The translations under genes were made by a program, and so were the position numbers. Positions 17,399 to 26,261 of a stretch of DNA of 64,000 nt are shown in pieces. The DNA is from an uncultured Oscillospiraceae bacterium. GTDB lineage: Bacteria; Bacillota; Clostridia; Oscillospirales; Oscillospiraceae. The DNA lies in contig CANQVL010000001.1 in assembly GCA_947627285.1 (NCBI GenBank), positions 1 through 64,000 on the forward strand. The letters run 5' to 3'. Below the pieces are notes generated by a model. That model was not told where the DNA came from, ran no database searches, and worked only from the letters and a program-made list of their open reading frames with translations. Positions within the stretch are counted from its first letter, which is position 1; each line of letters starts with the position of its first letter.

Positions 17399-19215
17399 GT
17401 GGTGAATACCTCCTTTTCCTTTAATGTGCCTGTGTAGCCCAGGGTGAACATGGGGCTGAAGGCGTAGCCCTCGCGGACGAAGCCCGCCTTGTCGCGGCCC
17501 TCGGCCTCCATGGAGACAAGCGTCTTGATGGGCGGCAGGGTGCAGCTGACGGAGGCGGCGTTTTCCGCCGACGCCTCGCGGCATTTGTACTCATAGGGTA
17601 TGGTGGCGGAGCTCTCCCCCGCCTCAACACGGAGCGTGAGGCTCGTCATGTCCTCCGGGTACTCCGTGGTACCGTAACAGCCAACCATGTACTCCTGAAC
17701 GGTGACCTTCGCCTCGGGGTTGGATATAGAGAGTATTTTCCTGTCGATCCTTATGTCGCCCGTCCCCTCGGGGAAGGTGACGACGGTCTGGAGCTTCACC
17801 CTGGTGTCGTCAGCAAAGACTATCTCCACCGGGTCAAGAGTCAGGACGCGGTCGGAGCCGTTCTGTGAGAAATGCGCCTTTGTGCGGCACAGGCACAGGT
17901 CCACCTCCTCGCCGTTGTAGCACACCTTAGCCGAGCGTATGGTGCCCTCTCCGGCGTAGTGGGTGAAGTAGCCTGCGCGGTACTTCTCCTGAATGAGGAA
18001 GGGGTAGCTGGCGTCCTGGACGTGGGGCGTGCCGATGCCCACGGGCCACTCAAGCTTGGCGGCATAGGGCCGCAGGTCCACGATGGCGCCGCCCTGGTCC
18101 ATATTGACGCAGGCGCGGACAAAGGGGTCGCAGTACCAGAAAAGCTGCTTTTCGGAGCCGTAGAGTATGTCCCTCCAAAGGGCGCACTCGGGCTCGGTGT
18201 AGGTCTTTTTGGCGCGGTAGAAGTCGGCGAACTCGCTCATGGTCATGTCCGTGAGCTTGCCCTCCTTTTTGAGCTTCCCGTAGTAGGCGCAGCCGTCCTC
18301 ATAGGACTTCAAAAGCAGCTCATAGGGCGCCTCCCACCTGCCCATCTTGTTCATCCAGCCGGGTCCCACGAACATCATGTTGTAGGCGTAGCCGTTGTTG
18401 TACTTCGCAAGGTGCCTGTACTGGTCGATGAGGTTATATAGGTACGGATACTCCCAGGTCTTTGTGTCGTAGATCATTCCCCGGAGGACGTTCTGGGGGT
18501 GGGTGCCGAAGTTGGAGCCGTTGCCGTCGTAGCAGGCAAGGAGGTCGCGGCTCAGGTGGGGTATGGCGACGATGCCGGAGTCCTCCTCCTTATTGGCGGC
18601 GGGGGCGTGGGTGTTGACCTTGGAGGGTATCCAGGGCGCCCAGGGGCCGCCGTCCATAAGGGTGTACCAGGAGTTGTTGCAGGTGTGGTACGCCTTCGGT
18701 CCCTCCTCCCAGCAGGTGGCGACGGCGCACTTGACGGAGGGGTACTCCTCCTTTATGAAGTTGATGAGCTCCGCGTCCATGTAGTAGGAGCCCGTGGACT
18801 CGGGGTAGAAGCCGAAGCGCTCATGGAACTTTTCAAAAACGTCCCTGACAATGGCCTTCTTGTCCTCCATGGAGAACATCCATATACAGAAGTCCTTGGT
18901 CTTGTACTTGTCCCTGAACTCCTTGCAGGGCAGTCCCAGGAGCGTAAGGGCGATCTCGTCGCCGTACTTCTCGTGGTCGGCCTTGGCGAGCGCCACCGCC
19001 TCGTCGTTGAAAAGGCTGGCGTAGGTCATCTGAATGGTGGTCCTCAGCCCGTTTTCATGGGCGCACCTCTGCTGGGTCTTGAAGATGTCAAGGCTCTCGG
19101 TGAGAAGCGCCTTGCGGCCCAGGTCCTCCGCCTTGCCGTGCCCCGTCACCTTCTCGGCGTACTCAGGCACCATCTCCGGACGGTGAATGATGGTTACAGC
19201 AAACTGTTCTGTCAT
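17371..19215 (-). CDS. Unrecognised 614-residue protein of a carbohydrate locus
   Basis: I cannot name a family with certainty. The N-terminal half (about 1-330) reads like a deacetylase/GH57-type distorted barrel: ENGLRTTIQMTYASLF, HEKYGDEIALTL, RFGFYPESTGSYYMDAELINFI, VKCAVATCWEEGPK. The C-terminal third is beta-rich. No signal peptide. The start follows AAGGAG at 5 nt. It has its own promoter, sits directly after a DUF5107-TPR gene, and is followed by a zinc ribbon and GH53, so a cytoplasmic glycan-processing role is inferred. Conserved acidic and aromatic residues suggest an enzyme. Confidence 0.7.
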   Translation of the reverse strand: MTEQFAVTIIHRPEMVPEYAEKVTGHGKAEDLGRKALLTESLDIFKTQQRCAHENGLRTTIQMTYASLFNDEAVALAKADHEKYGDEIALTLLGLPCKEFRDKYKTKDFCIWMFSMEDKKAIVRDVFEKFHERFGFYPESTGSYYMDAELINFIKEEYPSVKCAVATCWEEGPKAYHTCNNSWYTLMDGGPWAPWIPSKVNTHAPAANKEEDSGIVAIPHLSRDLLACYDGNGSNFGTHPQNVLRGMIYDTKTWEYPYLYNLIDQYRHLAKYNNGYAYNMMFVGPGWMNKMGRWEAPYELLLKSYEDGCAYYGKLKKEGKLTDMTMSEFADFYRAKKTYTEPECALWRDILYGSEKQLFWYCDPFVRACVNMDQGGAIVDLRPYAAKLEWPVGIGTPHVQDASYPFLIQEKYRAGYFTHYAGEGTIRSAKVCYNGEEVDLCLCRTKAHFSQNGSDRVLTLDPVEIVFADDTRVKLQTVVTFPEGTGDIRIDRKILSISNPEAKVTVQEYMVGCYGTTEYPEDMTSLTLRVEAGESSATIPYEYKCREASAENAASVSCTLPPIKTLVSMEAEGRDKAGFVREGYAFSPMFTLGYTGTLKEKEVFTTWLKLRRAD

Positions 19216-19273
19216 ATGATCTCCTTTCCGTCCCGCGCAAGACCGCGGGGCCGTGTTTTTCGCGCTGTCAATG

Positions 19274-19302
19274 ATAGTAGCACATTTCGGGCGTATTCGC
19301 AA
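19274..19302 (-). promoter_or_regulatory. Promoter of 614-residue/zinc-ribbon/GH53 operon
   Basis: TTGCGA, 17 bp, TACTAT with an extended TG, about 60 nt before the start codon. Confidence 0.7.
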
Positions 19303-19327
19303 TCGGAAAAAGCAAAAATCGCCGAAA

Positions 19328-22300
19328 TTATTTTACGATCAGTCCCGCGTACACCGTGGCCATCTGGTGCGACGGCTCGATGGAAATCGCCTCATTCAGA
19401 AATCCCGCCGCTTTTTCCGTGTCACCAAGTCCAATATTGCCAAGCGCCATGAGATATAGGCAGTGGGCGCGGTTTTTGGCGGTGTAGTCCTCGTCGAATA
19501 TGAGGAAATCCGGCAGGGACACGGCGAAATACTCTACCTTCACCATGTCCTCCAAATGTCTCTCGCCGTAGTCGATGAGCCGGTAGAACCTGGACCTGGC
19601 GGCGCGGACGTCCCCCAGCTTCAGGTGGGAAAGGCCCTGGTAGAGTATCATGTCCGCCGGCTGGTCGTTGTAGTACATCGCCCCCGCCGGCTCGTCGGTG
19701 CCGACGGTGGCGCGCTCAAAGCACTCCCGCGCCTCGGCGTCTCTCCCCTGCCCCTCCAGGGCAAGGCCCAGGTGGTAGTAGATGTGGTTGTCCTTTGTCC
19801 CCTCCAGCTTGCCCTCGCCCAGGTTCTCAGGATAGACGAGCGCGTCGCGCAGGAGCCCTTCGGCGTCGGTATAGCGCCCTTCCCTCAAAGCCCTCCGCGC
19901 CATCTGCAAAAGCGCCAGGGTGTACTGGGCGGTGATCTTCCCCTCGCCGCCCTCCCAGGGGTGGAAGCGGCGGGACATCATAAGCTTATAGGCGCGCTCA
20001 TGCTCGCCGCACATATTCACAAGCGTCACGTACTCCACAAAGAGGTCGTCGCGCCCGCCGAGAAGCTCCTTATGCGCCTCAAAGTTACGGAGCCTGTCCT
20101 CAAAGCTCCGGCCCAGCTTTTTATAGAGCTGGTCCAACTCCAAAAACACCCGCGCGTCAGTCTCATCCAGGGCAAACGCCCGCTCCATCGCCGCTTTAGC
20201 GCGCTCTTTGTCATGGAGCTTGTTGTAGTACACAAGCCCCAGGTTGCGCCAAACCGTGGGGAATCCCGGCATATTCTCCGCCGAAAGCTCCCAGAGCCTC
20301 AGCGCCTCCTCCCACCGGAGCTTATCGTACCAAAGGCACCCCAGGTAGTAGGGGGCGCGGGAATTGCAGCCGTTTTCAACGGCGAAGCCCAGCACGGCGA
20401 TGTCCTCGAGCTTGTTGGGGAAGCAGTAGTCCGTGGGCGCGGCCTCGGCGGAGGCCAAAAGCTCCGTGGGGTCGCCTCCCGTTTTCCCGGTGTAGTACGC
20501 CCTGTAGTACCAAAGCATGGGGTAGTCCTCACCGCATCGCTCCAGCACCTCCAGCGCCTCGGCATACGCCCCGAACTCGGCGTAGTCCCGCGCCGTCATC
20601 AGGTAATTTTCCCGGAAGCCGCGCATTTTCGCGGCAAGCTCCGCCCCGTCCTCGGCTCCGATAAGTATACGCTCGTTGCCGGAGACAAAGTCGAAGGGGT
20701 CCAGCTCCAGGTTCTCGGAGATCCACGCCGCCGCCTTTTCTGTCTTGCCCAGCCTCCTGAGCAGATACGCCCTGAGGCCCCGCGCCTTTATGTTGTGGGA
20801 GTTTTTCACCAGCGACCGCTCCACGTGCTCCAGGGCCCTCTCAAGCCTGCCTTTCTTTGCGTCGATGGCGGCGAGGTAGTAAAAGCCCATCTCCTGCTGT
20901 TCGCTTGTCCAAGTGGACTTGTAGAAGGCGTCGTAGGCTTCCGCATCCCTGCCCTGATACAACAGATCAAGCCCCAGAAGGTAGTAAGTCTCGCTGTTAT
21001 ACGGGTTCGGGTTGCGCTCCGTCAGGCGCTCCAGCGCCTTGCGGAAATATCCCTCCGCCCCTTCAAACTGCCCACGGCGCAGTAAAAGGCCTCCGTAGGC
21101 GTTGTTTATACGTATGTCTCCGGGGTCGCGCTTCAGCCCCTCCAGATAGTATGGGTCCGGCAGGTACGTGGCGTGGCGGTACTGCTCGATGTGCTGTCCC
21201 GTGAGGTAAAGCTCCTCGTTTGTCTGATATGTCTCCGGCTCCCTCGCCGCCCTCGCGGGCTCCGGGAGCTTGGGGATACCCCGCTTTTCGGGCCGGTACT
21301 CCACCAGACAGCGGTCCTCCGCCAGGACGGAGATATGCAGCTCCTCCTCAGGTACGCTCCCAATGGGAACGGTTTTTTCAAAGATGTCCGTGGGCGAGAG
21401 CCTCACCGTCTCGTCCAGCACGGTCTTCCCCGCCGCCGTCAGCACGACCCTGGCGTTTTCAAATACCCGCGTGGCGTAGACTATTACCCGCGCCGCGCCC
21501 TTCTCCGCCGACAGGTGCACCGCCGCGTCGGTGGTGGCGTTCATCACCTGCCCCACCGCCTTGTAGGGCATGAAATACTGGCGGAACACCTTCTCCTCAA
21601 AGGGCTTGAGCCAGGTGAAGTCCGGCTGGTTGTCGGTAAATACGCCGGTCATCAGCTCCACATACGGCCCGTCGGAGTCGGTGAGGTTCCGGTCCCACGC
21701 CTTCCCGAAGTCCCCGCACCCCCAGGTCCACTGCTTCTTTCCGGGTGAAATGTGGTGGTCGGCGACGTGGAGTATCCCCGCCCCCGCGCCGTAGTCGTAG
21801 CCGCCAACGAAGTCGTATTTTGACCTCTCCGCCATGTATGAGGTGGGCACGGGTATGTTCTTATAGCGCGATATGTCCACGCCCTCGCTGTAATCCTTCT
21901 TGTAGTATACGCCCGTTGCGATGGGGAACCTGGACACGTCCCGCTTGCCGTGGTCCATCACCGCGTGTACGTCCGGCGGGAAGACGGACTGTGTGTCGTC
22001 GTTGACGGATACGGCGGGGTTTGCCCACCATAGGAAGGTCTGTGGAAGGCTTGTCCGGTTATAAAGCTGCCCGGTTATCTCGATATACGCCCTGCCGGGG
22101 TAGAGGGCTATTTTCGTAAGCCCCTTTGTGCCGTACATCTGATCCACATCGTGCAGCAGAACAGCCGCCGAGCCGTCCTCGCCGTTCACCACCGTGAAAT
22201 CCACCGGCAAAAACGTGGTGGGGCGGTGGTGCTGGGGCCAGTTGAACTCTATCCCGCCGGAGATCCAGGGCCCCGTCAGCCCCACAAGCGCCGGCTTTAT

Positions 22301-22594
22301 TACGCGGTTGTAGTATACGAAATCGTAGCTGTTCGTCTTGTCCAGCGCCCGCTGTACGCGCCCGCCCAACTCCGGCAGGACCATGATCTTCAGATATTCG
22401 TTCTCCAAAAATACTGCGGTGTACTCCTTGTCCCGCTTGGTGTCGCTTATGCTCTCCACCGTGGGATACGGGTATACCTTCCCGGAGCTGCCCTGATAGA
22501 CCCGCTTGTCCAGGAACATGGGGTTCTTCTCGGCCCTCCCTGTCTCATATGTGGGGATCGCGACCTTCTCCGTCCATACCCTCGCTTTTTCCAT
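19328..22594 (-). CDS. DUF5107 and TPR-repeat protein
   Basis: 1088 residues. The N-terminal about 430 residues match the DUF5107 pattern of mutarotase-like beta-sandwich proteins (LKIMVLPELGGRVQRALDK, GPWISGGIEFNWPQHHRPTTF, FLWWANPAVSVNDD). From about 500 to the end there are many TPR helices (NAYGGLLLRRGQFEGAEGYF, TYYLLGLDLLYQGRDAEAYDAF). No signal peptide, so probably cytoplasmic. Members are found in polysaccharide-utilisation settings and are thought to bind or act on glycans; the reaction is not established from sequence. Own promoter; GGAGGCGGAGAC precedes the ATG. Confidence 0.85.
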   Translation of the reverse strand: MEKARVWTEKVAIPTYETGRAEKNPMFLDKRVYQGSSGKVYPYPTVESISDTKRDKEYTAVFLENEYLKIMVLPELGGRVQRALDKTNSYDFVYYNRVIKPALVGLTGPWISGGIEFNWPQHHRPTTFLPVDFTVVNGEDGSAAVLLHDVDQMYGTKGLTKIALYPGRAYIEITGQLYNRTSLPQTFLWWANPAVSVNDDTQSVFPPDVHAVMDHGKRDVSRFPIATGVYYKKDYSEGVDISRYKNIPVPTSYMAERSKYDFVGGYDYGAGAGILHVADHHISPGKKQWTWGCGDFGKAWDRNLTDSDGPYVELMTGVFTDNQPDFTWLKPFEEKVFRQYFMPYKAVGQVMNATTDAAVHLSAEKGAARVIVYATRVFENARVVLTAAGKTVLDETVRLSPTDIFEKTVPIGSVPEEELHISVLAEDRCLVEYRPEKRGIPKLPEPARAAREPETYQTNEELYLTGQHIEQYRHATYLPDPYYLEGLKRDPGDIRINNAYGGLLLRRGQFEGAEGYFRKALERLTERNPNPYNSETYYLLGLDLLYQGRDAEAYDAFYKSTWTSEQQEMGFYYLAAIDAKKGRLERALEHVERSLVKNSHNIKARGLRAYLLRRLGKTEKAAAWISENLELDPFDFVSGNERILIGAEDGAELAAKMRGFRENYLMTARDYAEFGAYAEALEVLERCGEDYPMLWYYRAYYTGKTGGDPTELLASAEAAPTDYCFPNKLEDIAVLGFAVENGCNSRAPYYLGCLWYDKLRWEEALRLWELSAENMPGFPTVWRNLGLVYYNKLHDKERAKAAMERAFALDETDARVFLELDQLYKKLGRSFEDRLRNFEAHKELLGGRDDLFVEYVTLVNMCGEHERAYKLMMSRRFHPWEGGEGKITAQYTLALLQMARRALREGRYTDAEGLLRDALVYPENLGEGKLEGTKDNHIYYHLGLALEGQGRDAEARECFERATVGTDEPAGAMYYNDQPADMILYQGLSHLKLGDVRAARSRFYRLIDYGERHLEDMVKVEYFAVSLPDFLIFDEDYTAKNRAHCLYLMALGNIGLGDTEKAAGFLNEAISIEPSHQMATVYAGLIVK

Positions 22595-22623
22595 GTCTCC
22601 GCCTCCAGTATAAGTTTAGCTTA

Positions 22624-22652
22624 ATCATACAACCTTTTTCACCAAATGTCAT
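22624..22652 (-). promoter_or_regulatory. DUF5107 gene promoter
   Basis: ATGACA, 17 bp, TATGAT. Confidence 0.65.
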
Positions 22653-22728
22653 TAATTCCAATTGCGAAATTTTATATATTTTTTGCTGTTTGTGTCCCCG
22701 CCCGCGCATTTGGCAAAACGGGCAGATC

Positions 22729-22764
22729 AGAAAAACCGCGGATCCTCCTGAATCCACGGTTTTG
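22729..22764 (-). terminator. Terminator of MarR/lipid operon
   Basis: Stem AAAACCGTGGAT/ATCCGCGGTTTT (one T-G pair) with TTTTT on the minus strand, just after the AI-2E-family gene. Confidence 0.8.
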
Positions 22765-22773
22765 ATTATTTTC

Positions 22774-23985
22774 TTACGGCTCTTTGTCCTCCCGCTGTTC
22801 CTCCTCCGGCTCCGCCGGCGGGTCTGCCGAGATTTCCCCGTCCTGCCGCGGCGTGTCCGCCTCCGGCGCCTTGAAAGCGGGGGTATCCACTTTAAGGCGC
22901 GCGTCGGCGTGCTCCTTGACAAGCTCGATAAGCACCGCGGCGAGGGGGATAAAGAAGATGATGCCGACGATTCCAAAGAGCTTGCCCCCAATCATGGCGG
23001 CGATGAGGGTGTATATGGGCGGCAGGCCCACGGAGCTGCCCACGACTCTGGGGTAGATGAACTGGTTCTCTATGAACTGGACGGCGTTGTATACGATGAG
23101 GCACCGCAGGGCCAGGAGGGGGTCGATGAGCAGTACCAGGAAAACGCTGACGCAGCAGGATATGAACGCCCCGATATAGGGTATGAGGGCGCATATGGCG
23201 GTGACCACCCCCACAAGACTCCCGTATGGTATCCTGAAGAGGGTAAAGGCAAGGGTCATGAGGATACCCAGTATCACCGCCTCGGCGCACTGGCCCGTGA
23301 GGAAGCTGGCGAAGGACTGGCGGAACAGCCGACAGAAATTGAGAAAGCTGTCCGCCAGGGAGGGCTTCAGGTAGGCGCGGACAAGCTTATTGGAGTGCCT
23401 CCAGAGCATCTTCCTGTCAAGGGACATATATACGGAAATTATCAGGGCGAAGGCGACGGTGACCACCGTATTCACCGTGGCTGATACCGCTCCCACCGCG
23501 TTGGAGGCGAGGGTGTCGAGGCTGTCTGTAAACGTCTTTACCACGGCGTCCCAATCAAGGCCGGATATCCACCTTCTGAGCCACTCTATGTCCGCGTCCT
23601 TCAGGTACGCCAGCCACCTGGGGACAGCCGCCTCGATCTGGGTATAAAGGCTCTGTATGGAGCTCACAAGCTCGGGTATGAGCAGTGTGAGAGCCAAAAT
23701 CAGCACGAGCACCACACACGTCACCGTGACGGCGAAGCAGATTATTGTGATGAGCTTGTCCGAGGGGCGCTTCTTTTTCCTGTCGAAAAGCCTTCTGAGC
23801 CGCTTTTCCAGCCCGTTCATTGGCACGTTTATAAAAAGCGCCAGTATCCCGCCGATTATCACGGGCAAAAATATGCTCACTATCCCGCGCAGAAAGCCCA
23901 TCACATCGGCAAAATTCATCAGGGCGGCGAAAAGCGCCACCCCGACAACGGTCACCGTCAGATACTGTTTTGTTTTTGCTTCCAT
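22774..23985 (-). CDS. AI-2E family (PF01594) membrane transporter
   Basis: 403-residue membrane protein with about eight spans: early hydrophobic pairs at 11-55, a long soluble-like middle, and the family core FLTGQCAEAVILGILMTLAFTLFRIPY...IPYIGAFIS plus the late motif GSSVGLPPIYTLIAAMIGG. Members export autoinducer-2 or act as Na+/H+ antiporters; the substrate here is unknown. The C-terminal tail is Glu/Pro-rich and cytoplasmic. It overlaps the PAP2 gene by 28 bp and ends the operon. Confidence 0.92.
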   Translation of the reverse strand: MEAKTKQYLTVTVVGVALFAALMNFADVMGFLRGIVSIFLPVIIGGILALFINVPMNGLEKRLRRLFDRKKKRPSDKLITIICFAVTVTCVVLVLILALTLLIPELVSSIQSLYTQIEAAVPRWLAYLKDADIEWLRRWISGLDWDAVVKTFTDSLDTLASNAVGAVSATVNTVVTVAFALIISVYMSLDRKMLWRHSNKLVRAYLKPSLADSFLNFCRLFRQSFASFLTGQCAEAVILGILMTLAFTLFRIPYGSLVGVVTAICALIPYIGAFISCCVSVFLVLLIDPLLALRCLIVYNAVQFIENQFIYPRVVGSSVGLPPIYTLIAAMIGGKLFGIVGIIFFIPLAAVLIELVKEHADARLKVDTPAFKAPEADTPRQDGEISADPPAEPEEEQREDKEP

Positions 23986-24671
23986 TTTTGCTCCCCCTTC
24001 GCTCCGACTCCCTCTTTACCGTAAGCGAAAAAATACGCCGGCACGCATACGGGCACCGCCGCCGCGAGGTCAATGACGGAATGCTGCTTGATAAACACGG
24101 TGGAGACTGAGATGAGCAGCGCCGTTAGCCCAAAAACCACCCTCCAGGCGGGCGTGCCGAAGCGCTCGGTGTCCCAAAGCGCCAGCATGGACGCCACTGA
24201 GCCTATGACGTGGATGGAGGGGCAGACGTTGGTGTTGGTGTCGAACTGATAAAAGCCCGATATAAAGCGGGTGAGAACGTTGTCCCGCTCAAATTCCGCC
24301 GGTCTCAGCTCCTGGCAGTTGGGGAAAAGTATGTAGATAAGTATGGTCACCGAATAGGAAACGATGATGAATTTCATCATTCTCTTAAAGGCGGCGGGGT
24401 CAAAAAACAGCGTGTAGGCTATGGCGCCAGCCATAAATACGAACCAAAAGAGGTACGGGATAAGAAAAAGCTCGCAAAACGGTATGGCGTCATCCAGGGC
24501 GCAGTGTACCGGCGTGTAGCTGTCCCTGATCCACAGCCTCTCCACGGTCATGAACATAAGACCGTATATCGGCCAGAACGCCAGGTATTTCAGGTGCTCA
24601 AACTCCGGGGTATTCAATTTGTTCAGCCGGAATTTCCGGTAATCCACAATTTCGGTTTTTTTAACGGTCAT
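23958..24671 (-). CDS. PAP2-family membrane phosphatase or phosphotransferase
   Basis: 237 residues, about six spans. The three PAP2 motifs are present in shortened form: LRP near 115, CPSIHVIGS near 148-156, and KQHSVIDLAAA near 190-200 with catalytic His and Asp. This spacing resembles the inositol-phosphotransferase-like branch more than classic undecaprenyl pyrophosphatases. It lies between a lipid glycosyltransferase gene (2 bp gap) and the AI-2E-type transporter, which suggests work on a glycolipid or phospholipid headgroup. Confidence 0.88.
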   Translation of the reverse strand: MTVKKTEIVDYRKFRLNKLNTPEFEHLKYLAFWPIYGLMFMTVERLWIRDSYTPVHCALDDAIPFCELFLIPYLFWFVFMAGAIAYTLFFDPAAFKRMMKFIIVSYSVTILIYILFPNCQELRPAEFERDNVLTRFISGFYQFDTNTNVCPSIHVIGSVASMLALWDTERFGTPAWRVVFGLTALLISVSTVFIKQHSVIDLAAAVPVCVPAYFFAYGKEGVGAKGEQKWKQKQNSI

Positions 24672-24673
24672 GG

Positions 24674-25789
24674 TCAGGCTCCCTTGGAAAGCTCCTCATA
24701 GATGATCTCGGCGCCGCTCGGCTGATTGTACTCCTCCAGCGCCCGCCGCATACCCGAAAGCCGCTCCTCCGAGGCCAAAAGCTCCAGGCACTTGCGAGTC
24801 AAGCGGTCAACGGAGGCGTCAGTTACCGCCGCGCCGAGCCTTACGAAAAATTCCATGTTGTAATTTTCACAGCCGGATACCGGGTTTATAAACGCCATAG
24901 GCAGTCTCTTTGCCGCCGCCTCGGTGACGCTTATCCCGCCGGGCTTTGTAAGATACAGGTCGGCGGAGTCCATGTAAACGGACACGTCCTCGGAAAAGCC
25001 CAGGATATGTATCCTGTCGCTGCCGCCGTACCGGCGCTTCAGCTTTTCATAGAGTCGCCGGTTGGTGCCGCATATGACGGTTACCTCCAGGTCCTCCGGG
25101 AGCGCGGCGGCGACGTTCCCCAAAAGCTTCACCATCGGTCCGCAGCCCATGCTTCCGCACATCATGAGAAGGTGCTTGCGGCCCTCGCCGATGCCCACCC
25201 TCCTCTTTGCCTCCTTGGTGTCAAGGCGCGTCAGGAAACCGCTCCTGACGGGTATTCCGGAGGCGACGGTGCGGTGCGGCGCGCGCAGATACCTTTCAAA
25301 CTCCTCTGTCAGGGAGGCGTCGGGTATAAAATATACGTCCATCTCGCCGGTCTCGGTGCCGGGACTGCATGTGTAATCCGTGCCCACATACGCCGTTTTC
25401 ACGGGCAGATGGGAGATCTCAAGAGCCCTTGTGAGGGCGATGGTGGGGAACACGTGGGTGCATATCACGGTGTCGTAGCCCCCGTCGGCAAGGAATTTGT
25501 CAAGCCGCTTGACACCTATGGTCAGGAGCCTGTAAAACGGCCCGCCCCTTTTCAGAACGCCCCTGTGCTCCTCGTTGAAGCTGTAGCCCCACCTGAAAAG
25601 TCCGGGGATGTGCTTGTACATGAAGCTGTGCCCCCAGGACATGAACCGGGCGAACGCCGGCGAGATAAACCGGAGGGAATCACAGACGGTGCAGGTTATA
25701 TTCTTTTTTTCAAGGTATTCCCTGATTGCCTCAGCGCAGGAGTTATGACCCTGTCCCGTGCTGCAGCTCAAAATTATCACATTTTTCAT
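24674..25789 (-). CDS. Diacylglycerol glycosyltransferase-like protein (MGDG synthase/UgtP family)
   Basis: 371-residue GT28-type peripheral membrane enzyme. N-terminal SCSTGQGHNSCAEAI is the MGDG-synthase glycine-rich loop; the C-terminal half holds LLMMCGSMGCGPM and LTKPGGISVTEA for the nucleotide-sugar. Such enzymes put glucose or galactose on diacylglycerol to make membrane glycolipids. It overlaps the CrtO-like acyltransferase gene by 47 bp, which joins glycosylation and acylation in one operon. Sugar and acceptor are not determined by sequence. Confidence 0.9.
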   Translation of the reverse strand: MKNVIILSCSTGQGHNSCAEAIREYLEKKNITCTVCDSLRFISPAFARFMSWGHSFMYKHIPGLFRWGYSFNEEHRGVLKRGGPFYRLLTIGVKRLDKFLADGGYDTVICTHVFPTIALTRALEISHLPVKTAYVGTDYTCSPGTETGEMDVYFIPDASLTEEFERYLRAPHRTVASGIPVRSGFLTRLDTKEAKRRVGIGEGRKHLLMMCGSMGCGPMVKLLGNVAAALPEDLEVTVICGTNRRLYEKLKRRYGGSDRIHILGFSEDVSVYMDSADLYLTKPGGISVTEAAAKRLPMAFINPVSGCENYNMEFFVRLGAAVTDASVDRLTRKCLELLASEERLSGMRRALEEYNQPSGAEIIYEELSKGA

Positions 25790-26261
25790 TGGCGCTCTCT
25801 TTCGCCCTCCGCCTTTGAAGGATACGTATGAGCTTTGGGCGGTTATATCGTTGTATTATGATAAACGGTACGTTGCAGAGAAAATAGACGACCGATACGG
25901 CCCAGCCCCAGCATTTCCATATAAACACACAGCCGAAGCCCGCAAGGCACAAGAGTCCGTGTATCCATTCCGCCACGCAGGTCTCCCGGATCATGAGCTC
26001 AAGGTTCTCCGGCGTCATATCCCGGGGAAGTCTTTTTGACGGCATGAGCTTGGGGAGTATCCGGCTCATGTCGGGGAGCTTATCCTTCCACCGGCGCACG
26101 CTAAGGCAGTTGTACGCCGCCCCCTCCCTCTCCCAGGCAAATAGCCTGAAGGGGGGGCGCTCCCAATCAAAGAGTCTCTTCGGCAGGAGCCTTCCCAGGA
26201 CAAAGCTGAACGCCCCGATAAGGGCAAGGTATAAAATACAGCGTATAAAGAAACGCATCAC
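25743..26261 (-). CDS. CrtO-like glycosyl acyltransferase
   Basis: 172-residue membrane protein with two to three spans (6-24, 110-150). WEREGAAYNCLSVRRWKDKLP near 43-63 is the hallmark of the glycosyl-4,4'-diaponeurosporenoate acyltransferase (CrtO) family, which adds a fatty acid to a sugar of a glycolipid. No carotenoid genes are nearby, so I read it as an acyltransferase of another glycolipid, probably the product of the overlapping glycosyltransferase. It overlaps the MarR gene by 4 bp. Confidence 0.75.
   Translation of the reverse strand: MMRFFIRCILYLALIGAFSFVLGRLLPKRLFDWERPPFRLFAWEREGAAYNCLSVRRWKDKLPDMSRILPKLMPSKRLPRDMTPENLELMIRETCVAEWIHGLLCLAGFGCVFIWKCWGWAVSVVYFLCNVPFIIIQRYNRPKLIRILQRRRAKESANEKCDNFELQHGTGS

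Noticed and set aside
19463-21085. A 540-codon + strand frame inside the DUF5107-TPR gene
   Set aside because: Composition is that of a complement of TPR coding sequence; no start signal.
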